In this document: positions 25,237-33,335 of the stretch, in pieces | How positions within the stretch are numbered: position 1 is the stretch's first letter | Layout of the letters: the number at the start of each line of letters is the position of its first letter | NCBI GenBank assembly: GCA_944327285.1 | Contig: CALVHG010000018.1 | Location: forward strand, 1-43,627 | Length of the DNA: 43,627 nucleotides | Source of the DNA: an uncultured Desulfovibrio sp. | GTDB lineage: Bacteria > Desulfobacterota > Desulfovibrionia > Desulfovibrionales > Desulfovibrionaceae | Direction: 5' to 3' | Program-made: the position numbers and the translations under genes | The notes under the pieces: model-generated | The model's database searches: none | What the model was told of the DNA's origin: nothing | What the model saw: the letters and a program-made list of their open reading frames with translations, nothing else

Positions 25237-26853
25237 ATGAAGGTACAATTTCTGGGCGCTGCCCAGACAGTAACCGGCTCCTGCTTTATGCTGGAGGCCT
25301 GCGGCAAGCGTTTCTGCGTGGATTGCGGCCTGCATCAGGGTAACAAGGCTATTGAAGAGCGTAATCGCGACGAAAAGCCCTACGCTCCGGAGTCGCTGGA
25401 TTTTGTGCTTGTGACTCATGCCCACATGGACCACTCCGGGCTTTTGCCCATGCTGGTGAAGCATGGCTTCAAGGGCGCTATCTACTGCACGCGCGCTACG
25501 GCGGAACTGCTGGAGCTGATGCTGCAGGACAGCGCGCACATTCAGGAAGTGGAAGCGCAGTGGGCGGCCACCAAGTATCAGCGGCGCGGCCTCAAGAATC
25601 CGCCTCCGGCTCTTTACACCACCGACGACGCCATCAGAACGGCCACCTTCTTTAAGGAAGTGGAATACCACACGGTCTTTGAACCGGCTCCCGGCATCCG
25701 CGTGACCTATTACGACGCCGGGCATATTCTGGGGTCCGGCTCCCTGCGCATCGAGGCCGACGAGGACGGCAAGACCACGAGCATTATTTTCTCCGGCGAT
25801 ATCGGACGGCCGCAGGCGCTGATCGTGCGCGATCCCGAAACGCCGCCCACGGCCGACTATGTGTTCATGGAATCCACCTACGGCGATCGCAATCACAAGA
25901 ATGAAAGCGTGAGCGACGCGGAACTGGCCGACGCCATCGCCTACAGCTACGGCAAGGGCGAAAAGGTCATCATTCCCGCCTTTGCCGTGGAACGCACGCA
26001 GGAAATTCTTTACTGCCTGCATAATCTCAATCGTCAGGGCAAGCTGCCGCAGGACATGCCCGTTTTTGTGGACAGCCCCCTTGCCATCCGCGCCACGGAA
26101 GTCTTCAAGCGTCATCGCGAACTCTTTGACGAGGACGCGCAGGCCCTGCTCAGCAAGGGGGACGATCCCTTTGAGCTGCCCAATCTGCGCTATACGCTCA
26201 GCGTCGAGGAGTCGCAGGCCATCAACAGCCATGAAGGGCCCTGCATCGTTATTTCCGCCAGCGGCATGTGCAATGCCGGGCGCATCAAGCATCACCTCAA
26301 GCACAACATCTGGCGCCCCGGAGCGAGCATTGTGTTCGTGGGCTATCAGTCCGTGGGAACGCCGGGTCGTAAGATCGTCGAGCGGGCCGGAAAGATCACC
26401 CTGTTTGGGGAAGATGTGGAAGTGGCCGCCCGCATCTATACCATCAACGGTTTTTCCGCTCATGCCGGGCAGAGCCAGTTGCTGGACTGGCTGAAGCCGC
26501 TGGTTTCCGGTCCCGCAAAGCCGCAGATCGTGCTGGTGCACGGCGAAGAAAAGGCGCAGGGCACGCTTGCCGGACTGATCGGCAGCCAGTTTGGAATCAA
26601 GCCTATTGTGCCGGGCTATCTGGAAGAGATCGTTCTGGAAGGCTCGCGCGTGGCAGAAACCCTGACCCACGAGGCGCAGGCGCATCCCAGAATCAACTGG
26701 GATTTCCTCACCAGCGAACTGGAGCGCAAGTGGGGCCTCTTCCGGGATCGTCTGGCGGATATCGAGCAGCGCCCCTGGGTGGAGCAGACAGAACTTCAGG
26801 ATGCGCTGGAAAAGATGGACTATGCCATGACGCGCCTGCTGTCGCGTATGTAG
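25237..26853 (+). CDS. MBL-fold beta-CASP metallohydrolase (RNA-processing type)
   Basis: The 538-residue protein resembles CPSF73-like bacterial nucleases. Motif 2 of the metallo-beta-lactamase fold is HAHMDH (61-66), and FSGDIGR supplies the later Asp ligand. The beta-CASP part includes ESTYGDRNH, PAFAVERTQEIL and VDSPLAIRATEVF. The RMMBL region shows ISASGMCNAGRIKHHL and FSAHAGQSQLLDWL, which carry the last metal His residues. Enzymes of this type cleave RNA, or act as the RNA-degradation exonuclease. The C-terminal about 90 residues are not assigned. A GAGG site precedes the ATG. It is divergent from the LOG gene and stands alone. Confidence 0.92.
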   Translation: MKVQFLGAAQTVTGSCFMLEACGKRFCVDCGLHQGNKAIEERNRDEKPYAPESLDFVLVTHAHMDHSGLLPMLVKHGFKGAIYCTRATAELLELMLQDSAHIQEVEAQWAATKYQRRGLKNPPPALYTTDDAIRTATFFKEVEYHTVFEPAPGIRVTYYDAGHILGSGSLRIEADEDGKTTSIIFSGDIGRPQALIVRDPETPPTADYVFMESTYGDRNHKNESVSDAELADAIAYSYGKGEKVIIPAFAVERTQEILYCLHNLNRQGKLPQDMPVFVDSPLAIRATEVFKRHRELFDEDAQALLSKGDDPFELPNLRYTLSVEESQAINSHEGPCIVISASGMCNAGRIKHHLKHNIWRPGASIVFVGYQSVGTPGRKIVERAGKITLFGEDVEVAARIYTINGFSAHAGQSQLLDWLKPLVSGPAKPQIVLVHGEEKAQGTLAGLIGSQFGIKPIVPGYLEEIVLEGSRVAETLTHEAQAHPRINWDFLTSELERKWGLFRDRLADIEQRPWVEQTELQDALEKMDYAMTRLLSRM

Positions 26854-26860
26854 CGGGTCT

Positions 26861-27005
26861 TAGGGCATTTTCAGTTTGAAACGCGCAGCGTTCAAACCAT
26901 ACGGCCTGTCGTTTCGCGGAAAAAACATGGTTTTTCCGCTCGCTCTGGGCCGGGCGGCGCTGTGCCGCCTCGCGTTTTACTTTTTTTAAAGCTAAAACGC
27001 TTCAG
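26861..27005 (+). repeat. TAGAGC element, diverged copy
   Basis: It begins TAGGGC 7 bp after the beta-CASP gene stop. The first hairpin has lost one base (GCGTTCAAAC), the GGCGGC hairpin has a short loop, and the outer hairpin is CGTTTTACTTT/AAAGCTAAAACG, changed on both arms. The right end is decayed. Confidence 0.8.
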
Positions 27006-27072
27006 GCCGCCGCTTTCCGCAGGCGTCTCGCACGCTTGACAGAAAGGGGCGGCCTTTCGTATCGGAGAAGCC

Positions 27073-27624
27073 ATGCGTATCATTTCTGGAAGTCTGGGAG
27101 GGCGGCGTCTGCACACGGTGGAGGGCGAAGGCTATCGTCCGGCCATGGGCAAGACGCGCGAAGCCCTGTTCTCCATGCTGCTGTCCCGTGGCATGCAGTT
27201 TGCGGATGCTCGTGTGCTCGATCTCTTTGCCGGAAGCGGCAGCCTTGGTTTCGAGGCTCTCAGCCGCGGCGCCGGCGAAGCCCTGTTTGTGGAAAACGGA
27301 CTGGCCCCGGCCCGCTGTCTGGCCCGCAATATTGAGGAGCTCGGCGTGCAGGATCGCGCCCGTCTGCTGCGTGACGACGTTCGCAAGGTGTTGCTGCGTC
27401 CTCCGGCCGATCCCATCGATCTTGTCTTCATCGATCCGCCGTATCGCAAAAATCTGCTCAATATGTGCCTGACCGGTCTGGAAGAACGCGGCTGGCTTGC
27501 CCCGGAGGCCTTTATTACCGCGGAGCTGGAAAAGGGCGCTCCCTTCAGCGCTCCCGAAAGCTGGGAGCTGCTGGCGGACCGCGCCTTTGGCCAGACCCGC
27601 ATTCTCATCTGGAAACGCGCATGA
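27073..27624 (+). CDS. rsmD: 16S rRNA (guanine(966)-N(2))-methyltransferase
   Basis: RsmD methylates G966 of 16S rRNA using SAM. The 183-residue protein is of usual length. The N-terminus (MRIISGSLGGRRLHT) and the TREALFSMLLSR stretch are typical. The SAM loop is VLDLFAGSGSLGFEAL, and the catalytic motif is DPPYRK (Asp121-Tyr124). GGAG lies five to nine bases before the ATG. coaD starts in its stop codon (ATGA). The rsmD-coaD pair is one of the most conserved gene neighbours in bacteria, which supports both calls. A TTGACA box at 27036 could begin the promoter, but no good -10 box follows. Confidence 0.96.
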   Translation: MRIISGSLGGRRLHTVEGEGYRPAMGKTREALFSMLLSRGMQFADARVLDLFAGSGSLGFEALSRGAGEALFVENGLAPARCLARNIEELGVQDRARLLRDDVRKVLLRPPADPIDLVFIDPPYRKNLLNMCLTGLEERGWLAPEAFITAELEKGAPFSAPESWELLADRAFGQTRILIWKRA

Positions 27625-28163
27625 AAACAGCTCTGTACCCCGGAACCTTCGATCCCATCACCAACGGGCATCTCGGCCTCGTGCGGCGAGGTCTGGATGT
27701 TTTTGATCAGGTGATTGTCGCCGTGGCCGACAATACGCCCAAGCGGCCGCTCTTCACGCAGGAAGAGCGCGTGGCCATGGCCCGCGAGGCGCTTGCGGGC
27801 GAGCCCCGCGCCATTGTGGAGCCCTTTTCCGGCCTGACGGTGGAATATGCCGCCCAGCGCGGCGCCTGCGCCATCCTGCGCGGTCTGCGGGCTGTGTCGG
27901 ATTTTGAATATGAGTTCCAGCTGGCTCTCATGAACAGGCGTCTGCAACGTCGCATTCAGACCGTTTTTCTCATGACGGATTATCAGTGGCTCTTCACCAG
28001 TTCCACCATCGTCAAGTCCGCTGCCAGCCACGGCGCGGATATCATGGGACTGGTGCCGGAAAACGTGCGCCTGCGTCTTCAGGAAAAATACGAGCAGGGC
28101 GAAGTCCGGCAGGGGACCCCCTGCCTTGCGCCGCCGTACGGCGGTTTTCGCGTCAAGGATTAG
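27621..28163 (+). CDS. coaD: Phosphopantetheine adenylyltransferase
   Basis: CoaD joins ATP and 4'-phosphopantetheine to form dephospho-CoA, the fourth step of coenzyme A synthesis. The nucleotidyltransferase motif PGTFDPITNGH (residues 7-17) carries the T/HxGH site. GLRAVSDFEYEFQLALMNR and SSTIVKS are the other signature stretches. At 180 residues it is about 20 longer than typical, owing to a C-terminal tail (GTPCLAPPYGGFRVKD) with no known role. The ATG overlaps the rsmD stop. miaA follows two bases after its stop. Confidence 0.97.
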   Translation: MKTALYPGTFDPITNGHLGLVRRGLDVFDQVIVAVADNTPKRPLFTQEERVAMAREALAGEPRAIVEPFSGLTVEYAAQRGACAILRGLRAVSDFEYEFQLALMNRRLQRRIQTVFLMTDYQWLFTSSTIVKSAASHGADIMGLVPENVRLRLQEKYEQGEVRQGTPCLAPPYGGFRVKD

Positions 28164-28165
28164 CC

Positions 28166-29083
28166 GTGCCCGCGCAACAGCCCATACCGGTGTTCTGTCT
28201 TGCCGGGCCCACCGGCTGCGGCAAGACGGAAGCGGCGCTGGCCCTTGCCGAGGCTCTCGACGGCGAAGTCGTCAATGCCGATTCCCGGCAGGTGTATTCG
28301 GATTTTCCGCTGATAACCGCGCAGCCCTCGCCTGAGGAGCGCGCCCGCTGTCCGCATCATCTGTATGGTTTTCTGGAGACGTCCCGCAAGATCAGCGCCG
28401 GTCGCTGGACGGATTTGGCTGTTGCCGCCGCCCGCGAGATTCACGCCCGCGGCAAGCTGCCCCTGCTGGTCGGCGGCACGGGGCTCTATTTTCAGAGTCT
28501 GTTGCACGGCATAGCGGAAATTCCGCCCATAGCGACGGACATCACGGCCCGACTGACCGCCCGCCTTGAAGAAGAGGGGGCCCCCGCGCTGCACGCCGAG
28601 CTGGCCCGGCGCGATCCCGACTATGCCGCGCGTATTCATCCTAATGATCGCCAGCGCATTGTTCGCGCTTTGGAAGTGCTCGAAGGCACGGGCAAAACCT
28701 TCAGCTGGTGGCATGCGCACGCCATGCCAGCGCCCCTGTGCGCCGGACCGCTGGCCTGCTTCATGCCGGACCTGGACGCGCTTGCTCCCCGGCTGGCCCG
28801 CCGTATCGACCTCATGCTCCATGCCGGAGCGCTCGAAGAGGCCCGATCGGCCCTGCGCCGTTGCGACGATCCCGCCGCTCCCGGCTGGTCCGGCATCGGC
28901 TGCGCCGAATTGCTGGCTCATTTGCGCGGAGAGCTGTCGCTGGAGGCCTGCAAGGCTCTCTGGTTCAAAAATACGCGCGCCTATGCCAAGCGCCAGCTGA
29001 CCTGGTTCCGCGCCCGCCCCGACGCCGTTGCCTGCGCTCCCGGCGATATTTCCGCGCTGCTGGCGCTGGCAGGCCGCCGGTAG
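28166..29083 (+). CDS. miaA: tRNA dimethylallyltransferase
   Basis: MiaA transfers a dimethylallyl group to A37 of tRNAs that read codons starting with U. The 305-residue protein has P-loop GPTGCGKTE (14-22), NADSRQVYSDFPLITAQPS for prenyl and tRNA recognition, VGGTGLYFQSLLHG, and RIHPNDRQRIVRALEV. The C-terminus has KNTRAYAKRQLTWFR, the conserved tRNA-binding helix. The start is GTG at 28166, two bases after the coaD stop with AAGGA upstream. The operon rsmD-coaD-miaA thus joins rRNA and tRNA modification with coenzyme A synthesis. Confidence 0.96.
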   Translation: MPAQQPIPVFCLAGPTGCGKTEAALALAEALDGEVVNADSRQVYSDFPLITAQPSPEERARCPHHLYGFLETSRKISAGRWTDLAVAAAREIHARGKLPLLVGGTGLYFQSLLHGIAEIPPIATDITARLTARLEEEGAPALHAELARRDPDYAARIHPNDRQRIVRALEVLEGTGKTFSWWHAHAMPAPLCAGPLACFMPDLDALAPRLARRIDLMLHAGALEEARSALRRCDDPAAPGWSGIGCAELLAHLRGELSLEACKALWFKNTRAYAKRQLTWFRARPDAVACAPGDISALLALAGRR

Positions 29084-29157
29084 GGCTGGCTAAACACGTA
29101 ACCATTCTTCCGGGGTAAGGCCCCCCTTGCGGCCAGGAGTGTTTTACATTCGACCAG

Positions 29158-29185
29158 TTGAAGCGCCTCCAGCAAAAATATGATA
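29158..29185 (+). promoter_or_regulatory. Candidate promoter of the diguanylate cyclase gene
   Basis: TTGAAG (29158-29163), 16 bases, TATGAT (29180-29185). The transition from GC-rich to AT-rich DNA starts here, and the ATG follows at 29201 with AAGGAC about 10 bases upstream. Confidence 0.4.
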
Positions 29186-29200
29186 TAAGGACTTTCCACT

Positions 29201-30463
29201 ATGAAAAAATTAGAAAATATTCTTGATATGCTTGATTGTGGGATAGTTGAAATTATGTTTGATGGAGATGCTCGTAGTATAACATGGGCAAATAATGGTT
29301 TCTTTGCATTAACAGGAGCCTCTCGTGAAGAGTATGATAATGAGCTAAAACATGGTAATCCTAAAAATGTATTACACCCTGATGATTTTGAAAGAGTTTT
29401 TTCAGCTTTTCATAAGCATGTGCAGACAAAGGAGACTTTATCTATTGAATATAGAGTCATGCACAAAAATGGAAGCTATGTTTGGCTTAGTGTTGTATCA
29501 AATTTTATCGGCTACAAAAATAACAAACCATGTTTTATTAATATAATGAAAGATATTACTGAATTAAAGAAGATTAGAAGCAAAATAGAATACGAAGCAG
29601 AGCGCTATCGAATTGTATGCAGTCTGGCAAATGATTTATTATTTGAATATGATATAGAAAATGACACTTTAATAAATTATTCAAAAAATTCTTATGACTT
29701 TAATACGCTACGTATTGATAATTTTCTTTCAAGACCCGCAGATCATAAGATGCTGCCCGATGATAGTATCAAAGTTTTACGTAAATTCTTTTTACAAGAA
29801 GTTGTTGTAGCACGGCAATACAAAAAATCAGAACCATTTCAGATTATAACAAAAAATGGATGCCAATGGTTTGCTGTTAATTGTGGAATAATCAATAATA
29901 CAATTGTAGGAATATTTATAAATATAGATAAAGAAATGACTACTGCCATAAAGTTGAAAAAAGAAATCAGGGAAGATACTATGACAGGTCTGCTTAATAA
30001 AGTTGCCTTCATTCAAGATGCAACCGAGTTTTTAAAACATTCTTCAGGCAAGCAGGGATATCATGCAATGGTTATTTTTGATATTGACAACTTTAAACAA
30101 GCAAATGATAAACTAGGACACGGTTTTGGTGATACTGTCATACAACATGTTGCAATGTGTATAAAAGAAACTTTCCGCTCAGAGGATTTAAAAGGAAGAT
30201 TTGGTGGAGATGAGTTTGTTGCGCTCATCAAGGATGTAAATATTCCTCAAATCAAACAACTGATTAGAAGATATCAAGAAAATCTAGTAGAAAAAAATTT
30301 ATCATTAAAAGTTAACTATTCGTTAACAAATTCAATTGGTATCAGCCTCTTTCCCAGAGATGGAAAGACATTTGAACAACTTTTTAAATCTGCGGATATT
30401 GCTCTTTATAAAGCTAAAGAGCAGGGTAAAAATCAAGCCTCATTTTTTGATAGCCCTGTTTAG
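29201..30463 (+). CDS. PAS-GGDEF diguanylate cyclase, AT-rich and probably acquired
   Basis: The 420-residue cytoplasmic protein makes cyclic di-GMP from two GTP. A PAS_3-like domain lies at about residues 5-122 (ITWANNGFFALTGASREEY, then YRVMHKNGSYVWLSVVSNF). A second, divergent PAS-like region follows (about 135-245). The GGDEF domain starts at DTMTGLLNKVAF (259-270), with FDIDNFKQANDKLGHGFGD and an intact GGDEF motif at 335-339. The product-inhibition site RSED (326-329) lies exactly five residues before it. No membrane segment is seen. Codon use is strongly AT-rich (AAA, AAT, ATA), unlike every neighbour, which points to recent transfer. Its TAG stop is the start of a TAGAGC element. Confidence 0.95.
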   Translation: MKKLENILDMLDCGIVEIMFDGDARSITWANNGFFALTGASREEYDNELKHGNPKNVLHPDDFERVFSAFHKHVQTKETLSIEYRVMHKNGSYVWLSVVSNFIGYKNNKPCFINIMKDITELKKIRSKIEYEAERYRIVCSLANDLLFEYDIENDTLINYSKNSYDFNTLRIDNFLSRPADHKMLPDDSIKVLRKFFLQEVVVARQYKKSEPFQIITKNGCQWFAVNCGIINNTIVGIFINIDKEMTTAIKLKKEIREDTMTGLLNKVAFIQDATEFLKHSSGKQGYHAMVIFDIDNFKQANDKLGHGFGDTVIQHVAMCIKETFRSEDLKGRFGGDEFVALIKDVNIPQIKQLIRRYQENLVEKNLSLKVNYSLTNSIGISLFPRDGKTFEQLFKSADIALYKAKEQGKNQASFFDSPV

Positions 30464-30608
30464 AGTAATTTTAGTTTGAAATGCTTCGCATTTCAAACTA
30501 TACGACCTGTCGTTTCGCGGAAAAAGCGCGGTTTTTCCACTCACTTCAGGCCAGGTGGCGTTGTGCCGCCGCCTCGCGTGTCATCTTTTTCAAAGTTGAA
30601 ACGCTCTA
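30461..30608 (+). repeat. TAGAGC element supplying the diguanylate cyclase stop codon
   Basis: A full 148-bp copy running from TAGAG, which is the cyclase stop, to GCTCTA. The first stem is GTTTGAAATGC/GCATTTCAAAC. Removing the element and one TA restores TAA as the stop. Several single changes relative to other copies weaken the second to fourth hairpins. Confidence 0.92.
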
Positions 30609-30621
30609 AGTTGAAATAAGA

Positions 30622-30665
30622 AGAGGGCGTTCCCGGTGAGTATCGCCGGGAACGCCCTCTCTTTT
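30622..30665. terminator. Terminator with 15-bp stem
   Basis: Bases 30622-30636 are exactly complementary to 30646-30660, followed by CTTTTT. It lies between the convergent cyclase and acetyltransferase genes and can end the plus-strand transcript; the minus direction lacks a strong T-run. Confidence 0.88.
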
Positions 30666-30752
30666 TATTTTTTGTCAGAACGGTTTCCGTAGGCCCGTTG
30701 TCTCGCCCCAATGAGCCGTCAGCCGCCCCGGGAGAGCGTCGCGGGCGGGTAT

Positions 30753-31199
30753 TCAGTTTTTTTGCATAAGGCAGTTGGTGAGAAAAATGCCGCCGCGCTC
30801 GACGGTCTGCCGGAAGACGACGCGATAGCCCCGCCCGGCAAAAAAGGGCTCGGCCGTCAGAGAAGCATAGGTGGAGAAGGGGCGCGCGTCGCAGTGTCGC
30901 TCCAGAATATCGCATAATGCCGTTGCGATCCCCTGCCGCTGATAATCCTTATGGACATAGAGCCGGTCGAGGTAGCCTGTCGCGTCCATGTCCGCAAAGC
31001 CGACTATCTGTCCGTGAGCCAGCGCCACAAGACTGTGATGTGCCGCGAGGCTGGCGTGCCAGCGCTCACGGCGTATGCCTGATGTCCATGCCTGGAGTTG
31101 TTCCGGCGAGTAGTCCGCGGCATTGACCGCGTGAACGGTCGTGCGGAAGAGCGTCAGGATTTCTTCAATATCGGCGGTGCGATAGGCGCGTATCTGCAT
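30753..31199 (-). CDS. GNAT family N-acetyltransferase
   Basis: The 148-residue protein has a complete small GNAT fold. MQIRAYRTADIEEILTLF is the first strand and helix. VGFADMDATGYLDRLYVHKD is the central sheet, and YQRQGIATAL (Q/RxxGxG/A) is the acetyl-CoA pyrophosphate loop. FFAGRGYRVV is the C-terminal part. It resembles the YafP/ElaA-like acetyltransferases that use small molecules, but the substrate is not evident. GGAG lies nine bases before the ATG. A TAGAGC element begins 15 bp upstream of the start, so it occupies the promoter or leader region. Confidence 0.88.
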   Translation of the reverse strand: MQIRAYRTADIEEILTLFRTTVHAVNAADYSPEQLQAWTSGIRRERWHASLAAHHSLVALAHGQIVGFADMDATGYLDRLYVHKDYQRQGIATALCDILERHCDARPFSTYASLTAEPFFAGRGYRVVFRQTVERGGIFLTNCLMQKN

Positions 31200-31214
31200 G
31201 CGTTATTGCTCCAT

Positions 31215-31338
31215 TAGAGTTTTTTTCAGTCTGAAACGCTGCGCGTTTTAAACCATACGGCCTGTCGTTTCGCGGAAAAAACGCGGTTTTTCCGCTCGCT
31301 TCGGGCCGGGCGGCGCTGTCCGCCGCCTCGCGTTGTTT
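31215..31338 (+). repeat. TAGAGC element, right end missing
   Basis: The left end TAGAGT and the first three hairpins are present (the third as GGCGGCGCTGTCCGCCGCC). The outer right hairpin arm is replaced by unrelated sequence (GTTGTTTCGGACGC). Confidence 0.75.
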
Positions 31339-31537
31339 CGGACGCGGGAGGCGGCAGAGCGCACAGCGAAACAGATTTCCCCGGTTTCCACAATCAGGCA
31401 AGAACTTGCGAGGATTGTGACTGGTTTGCTGGGAGGGTTTTCGTATGATGCGCGTATTGACGGCGTTACGGGAAAGCCTGCGAGGCAGACAGAGAACGTC
31501 ACTCGTCGCGTTTCAATGACACCAAGGAGGAGTGTTC

Positions 31538-32200
31538 ATGAAAAATGGAGATACCTCGGCTGACTGTGCGAAGGCGGTATATTCCCGGAGCGGCGGCCTT
31601 CGCTCGCGGCGGGAATTCTTGCGGGAATTTGCTCTGGGCGCAGCCTGTGTCATGACCGTGCCTTTTCTGGGCGGCCGGACTGCCCTGGCAGCGGAAACAG
31701 GAGGAAATAAGGTGCTGATTGTCTATTTTTCTCATTCCGGCAATACGCGCCGGCTTGCTGAACTTATCCATGAACAGACAGGCGGCCGTCTGGCGGAGCT
31801 TCGCGTTGCCAGGCCCTATCCGCAGGACTACGACGCCGTAGTGGACATGGCAAAGAAGGAATTGCGGGCCAATGCCCGGCCGGCTCTTGCCCCGGAAATT
31901 CCCGAACTGGGAGATGCGCGCACGCTATTTATTGGCTATCCGAACTGGTGGGGGACTTTTCCTATGGCAGTCTTCACCTTTCTGGAAACGCATAATCCGG
32001 GAGACAGGACCGTCATTCCCTTCTGCACGCATGAAGGGAGCCGGTTCGGGCGCAGCGAACGCGATCTTCGGCGGCTGTGCCCGCAGGCCCGCATTCTGAA
32101 GGGCTTCGAGGTTCGCGGCTCGCGCGTCGGTCAGGCCCGTGAGGATGTGGCGCAGTGGCTGCGCGAGATAGACATGATAAAGGGAGGGCAGAACATGTAG
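31538..32200 (+). CDS. Tat-exported flavodoxin-like protein
   Basis: The 220-residue protein starts with a twin-arginine signal (SRREFLREFALGAACVM, about residues 23-39), followed by a likely cleavage site after TALAAE. The mature part is a flavodoxin domain. VLIVYFSHSGNTRRLAELI is the FMN phosphate loop, and IGYPNWWGTFPMAVFTFLE is the flavin-stacking loop. FCTHEGSRFGRSERDL is the third strand region. Flavodoxins of this type are often next to AraC regulators and aldo-keto reductases. The Tat signal implies periplasmic or membrane location with FMN loaded before export. The ATG has AAGGAGG seven bases upstream; an in-frame GTG at 31532 is less likely. Its redox partner is unknown. Confidence 0.9.
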   Translation: MKNGDTSADCAKAVYSRSGGLRSRREFLREFALGAACVMTVPFLGGRTALAAETGGNKVLIVYFSHSGNTRRLAELIHEQTGGRLAELRVARPYPQDYDAVVDMAKKELRANARPALAPEIPELGDARTLFIGYPNWWGTFPMAVFTFLETHNPGDRTVIPFCTHEGSRFGRSERDLRRLCPQARILKGFEVRGSRVGQAREDVAQWLREIDMIKGGQNM

Positions 32201-32222
32201 CACATTGGAAAGAAGTTCTTCC

Positions 32223-32246
32223 GGGGGAAGGCCCCCTCCTTCCCCC
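32223..32246. terminator. G/C-rich hairpin after the flavodoxin gene
   Basis: GGGGGAAGG (32223-32231) pairs with CCTTCCCCC (32238-32246) around CCCCCT. No T-run follows. It looks like a short relative of the G-rich hairpin elements. Confidence 0.5.
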
Positions 32247-32254
32247 AGCGTATG

Positions 32255-32293
32255 ATTTGAAACACACAGCGTTTCAAATTGAAAATGCTCCAG
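32255..32293 (-). repeat. TAGAGC element, single-hairpin remnant
   Basis: Only the fourth hairpin and one end remain, in reverse orientation. ATTTGAAAC pairs with GTTTCAAAT: the end pair is A-T where other copies have G-C, a compensated change. It ends in AATGCTCC. Confidence 0.6.
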
Positions 32294-32405
32294 GGAGCGA
32301 GCGCGCCGGAGATGCCGCCGCTTTCCTCGCAGCAACCGATCCCCGGAAACATGCGGAACGAAAAAACGGAACTATGTTTATTCGTTCCAGTACGGCAGAG
32401 CAGCT

Positions 32406-33194
32406 TTACTGACAGTTCAGCCCCTCCAGGGCCGCGCAGCCTTCCTGGAAGCCGCCTCTGCACGCCTCGTCGAACCATTCTCTGGCGGTCGCGCAGTCTT
32501 TGTTCACGCCTTCGCCATGTTCATACAGGGAGCCGACGAGCACCTGCGCGCTGGGATTATGCTGAGCGGCGGCTTTTTCCCACCACTGGCGGGCCATGCC
32601 GTAATCCTGTTTGACGCTCTCACCCTTATAGTACAGGAAACCGAGGTGGAGCTGGGCGGTGATAAACCCTTTTGCGGCGGCTTTTTCCCACCACTGGCGA
32701 GCCTTATCGTCATCCTGACTGACGCCCAGCCCCTTGCTGTAGAGTTCGCCAAGGCTGTACTCGGCCATGCCGTTGACATAGAGATTGAAATAGAAAGAGC
32801 CGTTGGCAGAGAGTATGACGTTAGTGTCCCCGGTTTCAGCTTCCTTAGCCGCGGCCTTTTCCCACCACTGACGAGCCTGGACAAAGTCCTGCGGTACGCC
32901 TTCCCCCTTGCTGAACATGAGTCCCAGCATGTACTGCGCTTCCGTCTGCCCCTGTTCCGCGGCTTTCCGATACCAGTAGCAGGCCCTGGCGCTGTTCTGC
33001 ATCATACCGACGCCCTGAATGTACAGAACGCCGAGTTTATATTGCGCCGAGGCATCTCCCTGTTCCGCTGCCTTTTTTATGGTGTCAACAGCCTGCTCCA
33101 TGGAGTCCGCGTCATTCTCGACAGTATCGCAACGGGAGGGCGTACCAGAGAAAAGTTCCGCTATGAGGAACAGAAGAAGGAATGCATGTTTCAT
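32406..33194 (-). CDS. Secreted Sel1-repeat protein, five repeats
   Basis: The 262-residue protein has an N-terminal signal peptide (MKHAFLLLFLIAELFSGTPS, then RCDT). Five Sel1 (SLR) repeats of about 36 residues follow, each near AQYKLGVLYxxGxGVxQDxxxARQWWEKAAA. The third repeat contains an insertion of about 22 residues (SANGSFYFNLYVNG). Sel1 repeats form solenoid scaffolds that bind other proteins, often in the periplasm or in host interaction. The family is called SEL1 for structure and gives no substrate. It is the last of four related minus-strand genes, closest to the 33336-33845 gene, with two more repeats. Role unknown. Confidence 0.88.
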   Translation of the reverse strand: MKHAFLLLFLIAELFSGTPSRCDTVENDADSMEQAVDTIKKAAEQGDASAQYKLGVLYIQGVGMMQNSARACYWYRKAAEQGQTEAQYMLGLMFSKGEGVPQDFVQARQWWEKAAAKEAETGDTNVILSANGSFYFNLYVNGMAEYSLGELYSKGLGVSQDDDKARQWWEKAAAKGFITAQLHLGFLYYKGESVKQDYGMARQWWEKAAAQHNPSAQVLVGSLYEHGEGVNKDCATAREWFDEACRGGFQEGCAALEGLNCQ

Positions 33195-33335
33195 GGTGAT
33201 TTCCTGTAAAGGGCAATGCGGGGATGACGTGGAGCGTCCTGTCTGCTGGGGAAACGTTACGGTATAGACATCGTGTGTCGGCGGCGCGGCATACGGGGGA
33301 GGGGAGGGCGCGCGCCGACGGCCTGTCTTGTGATT

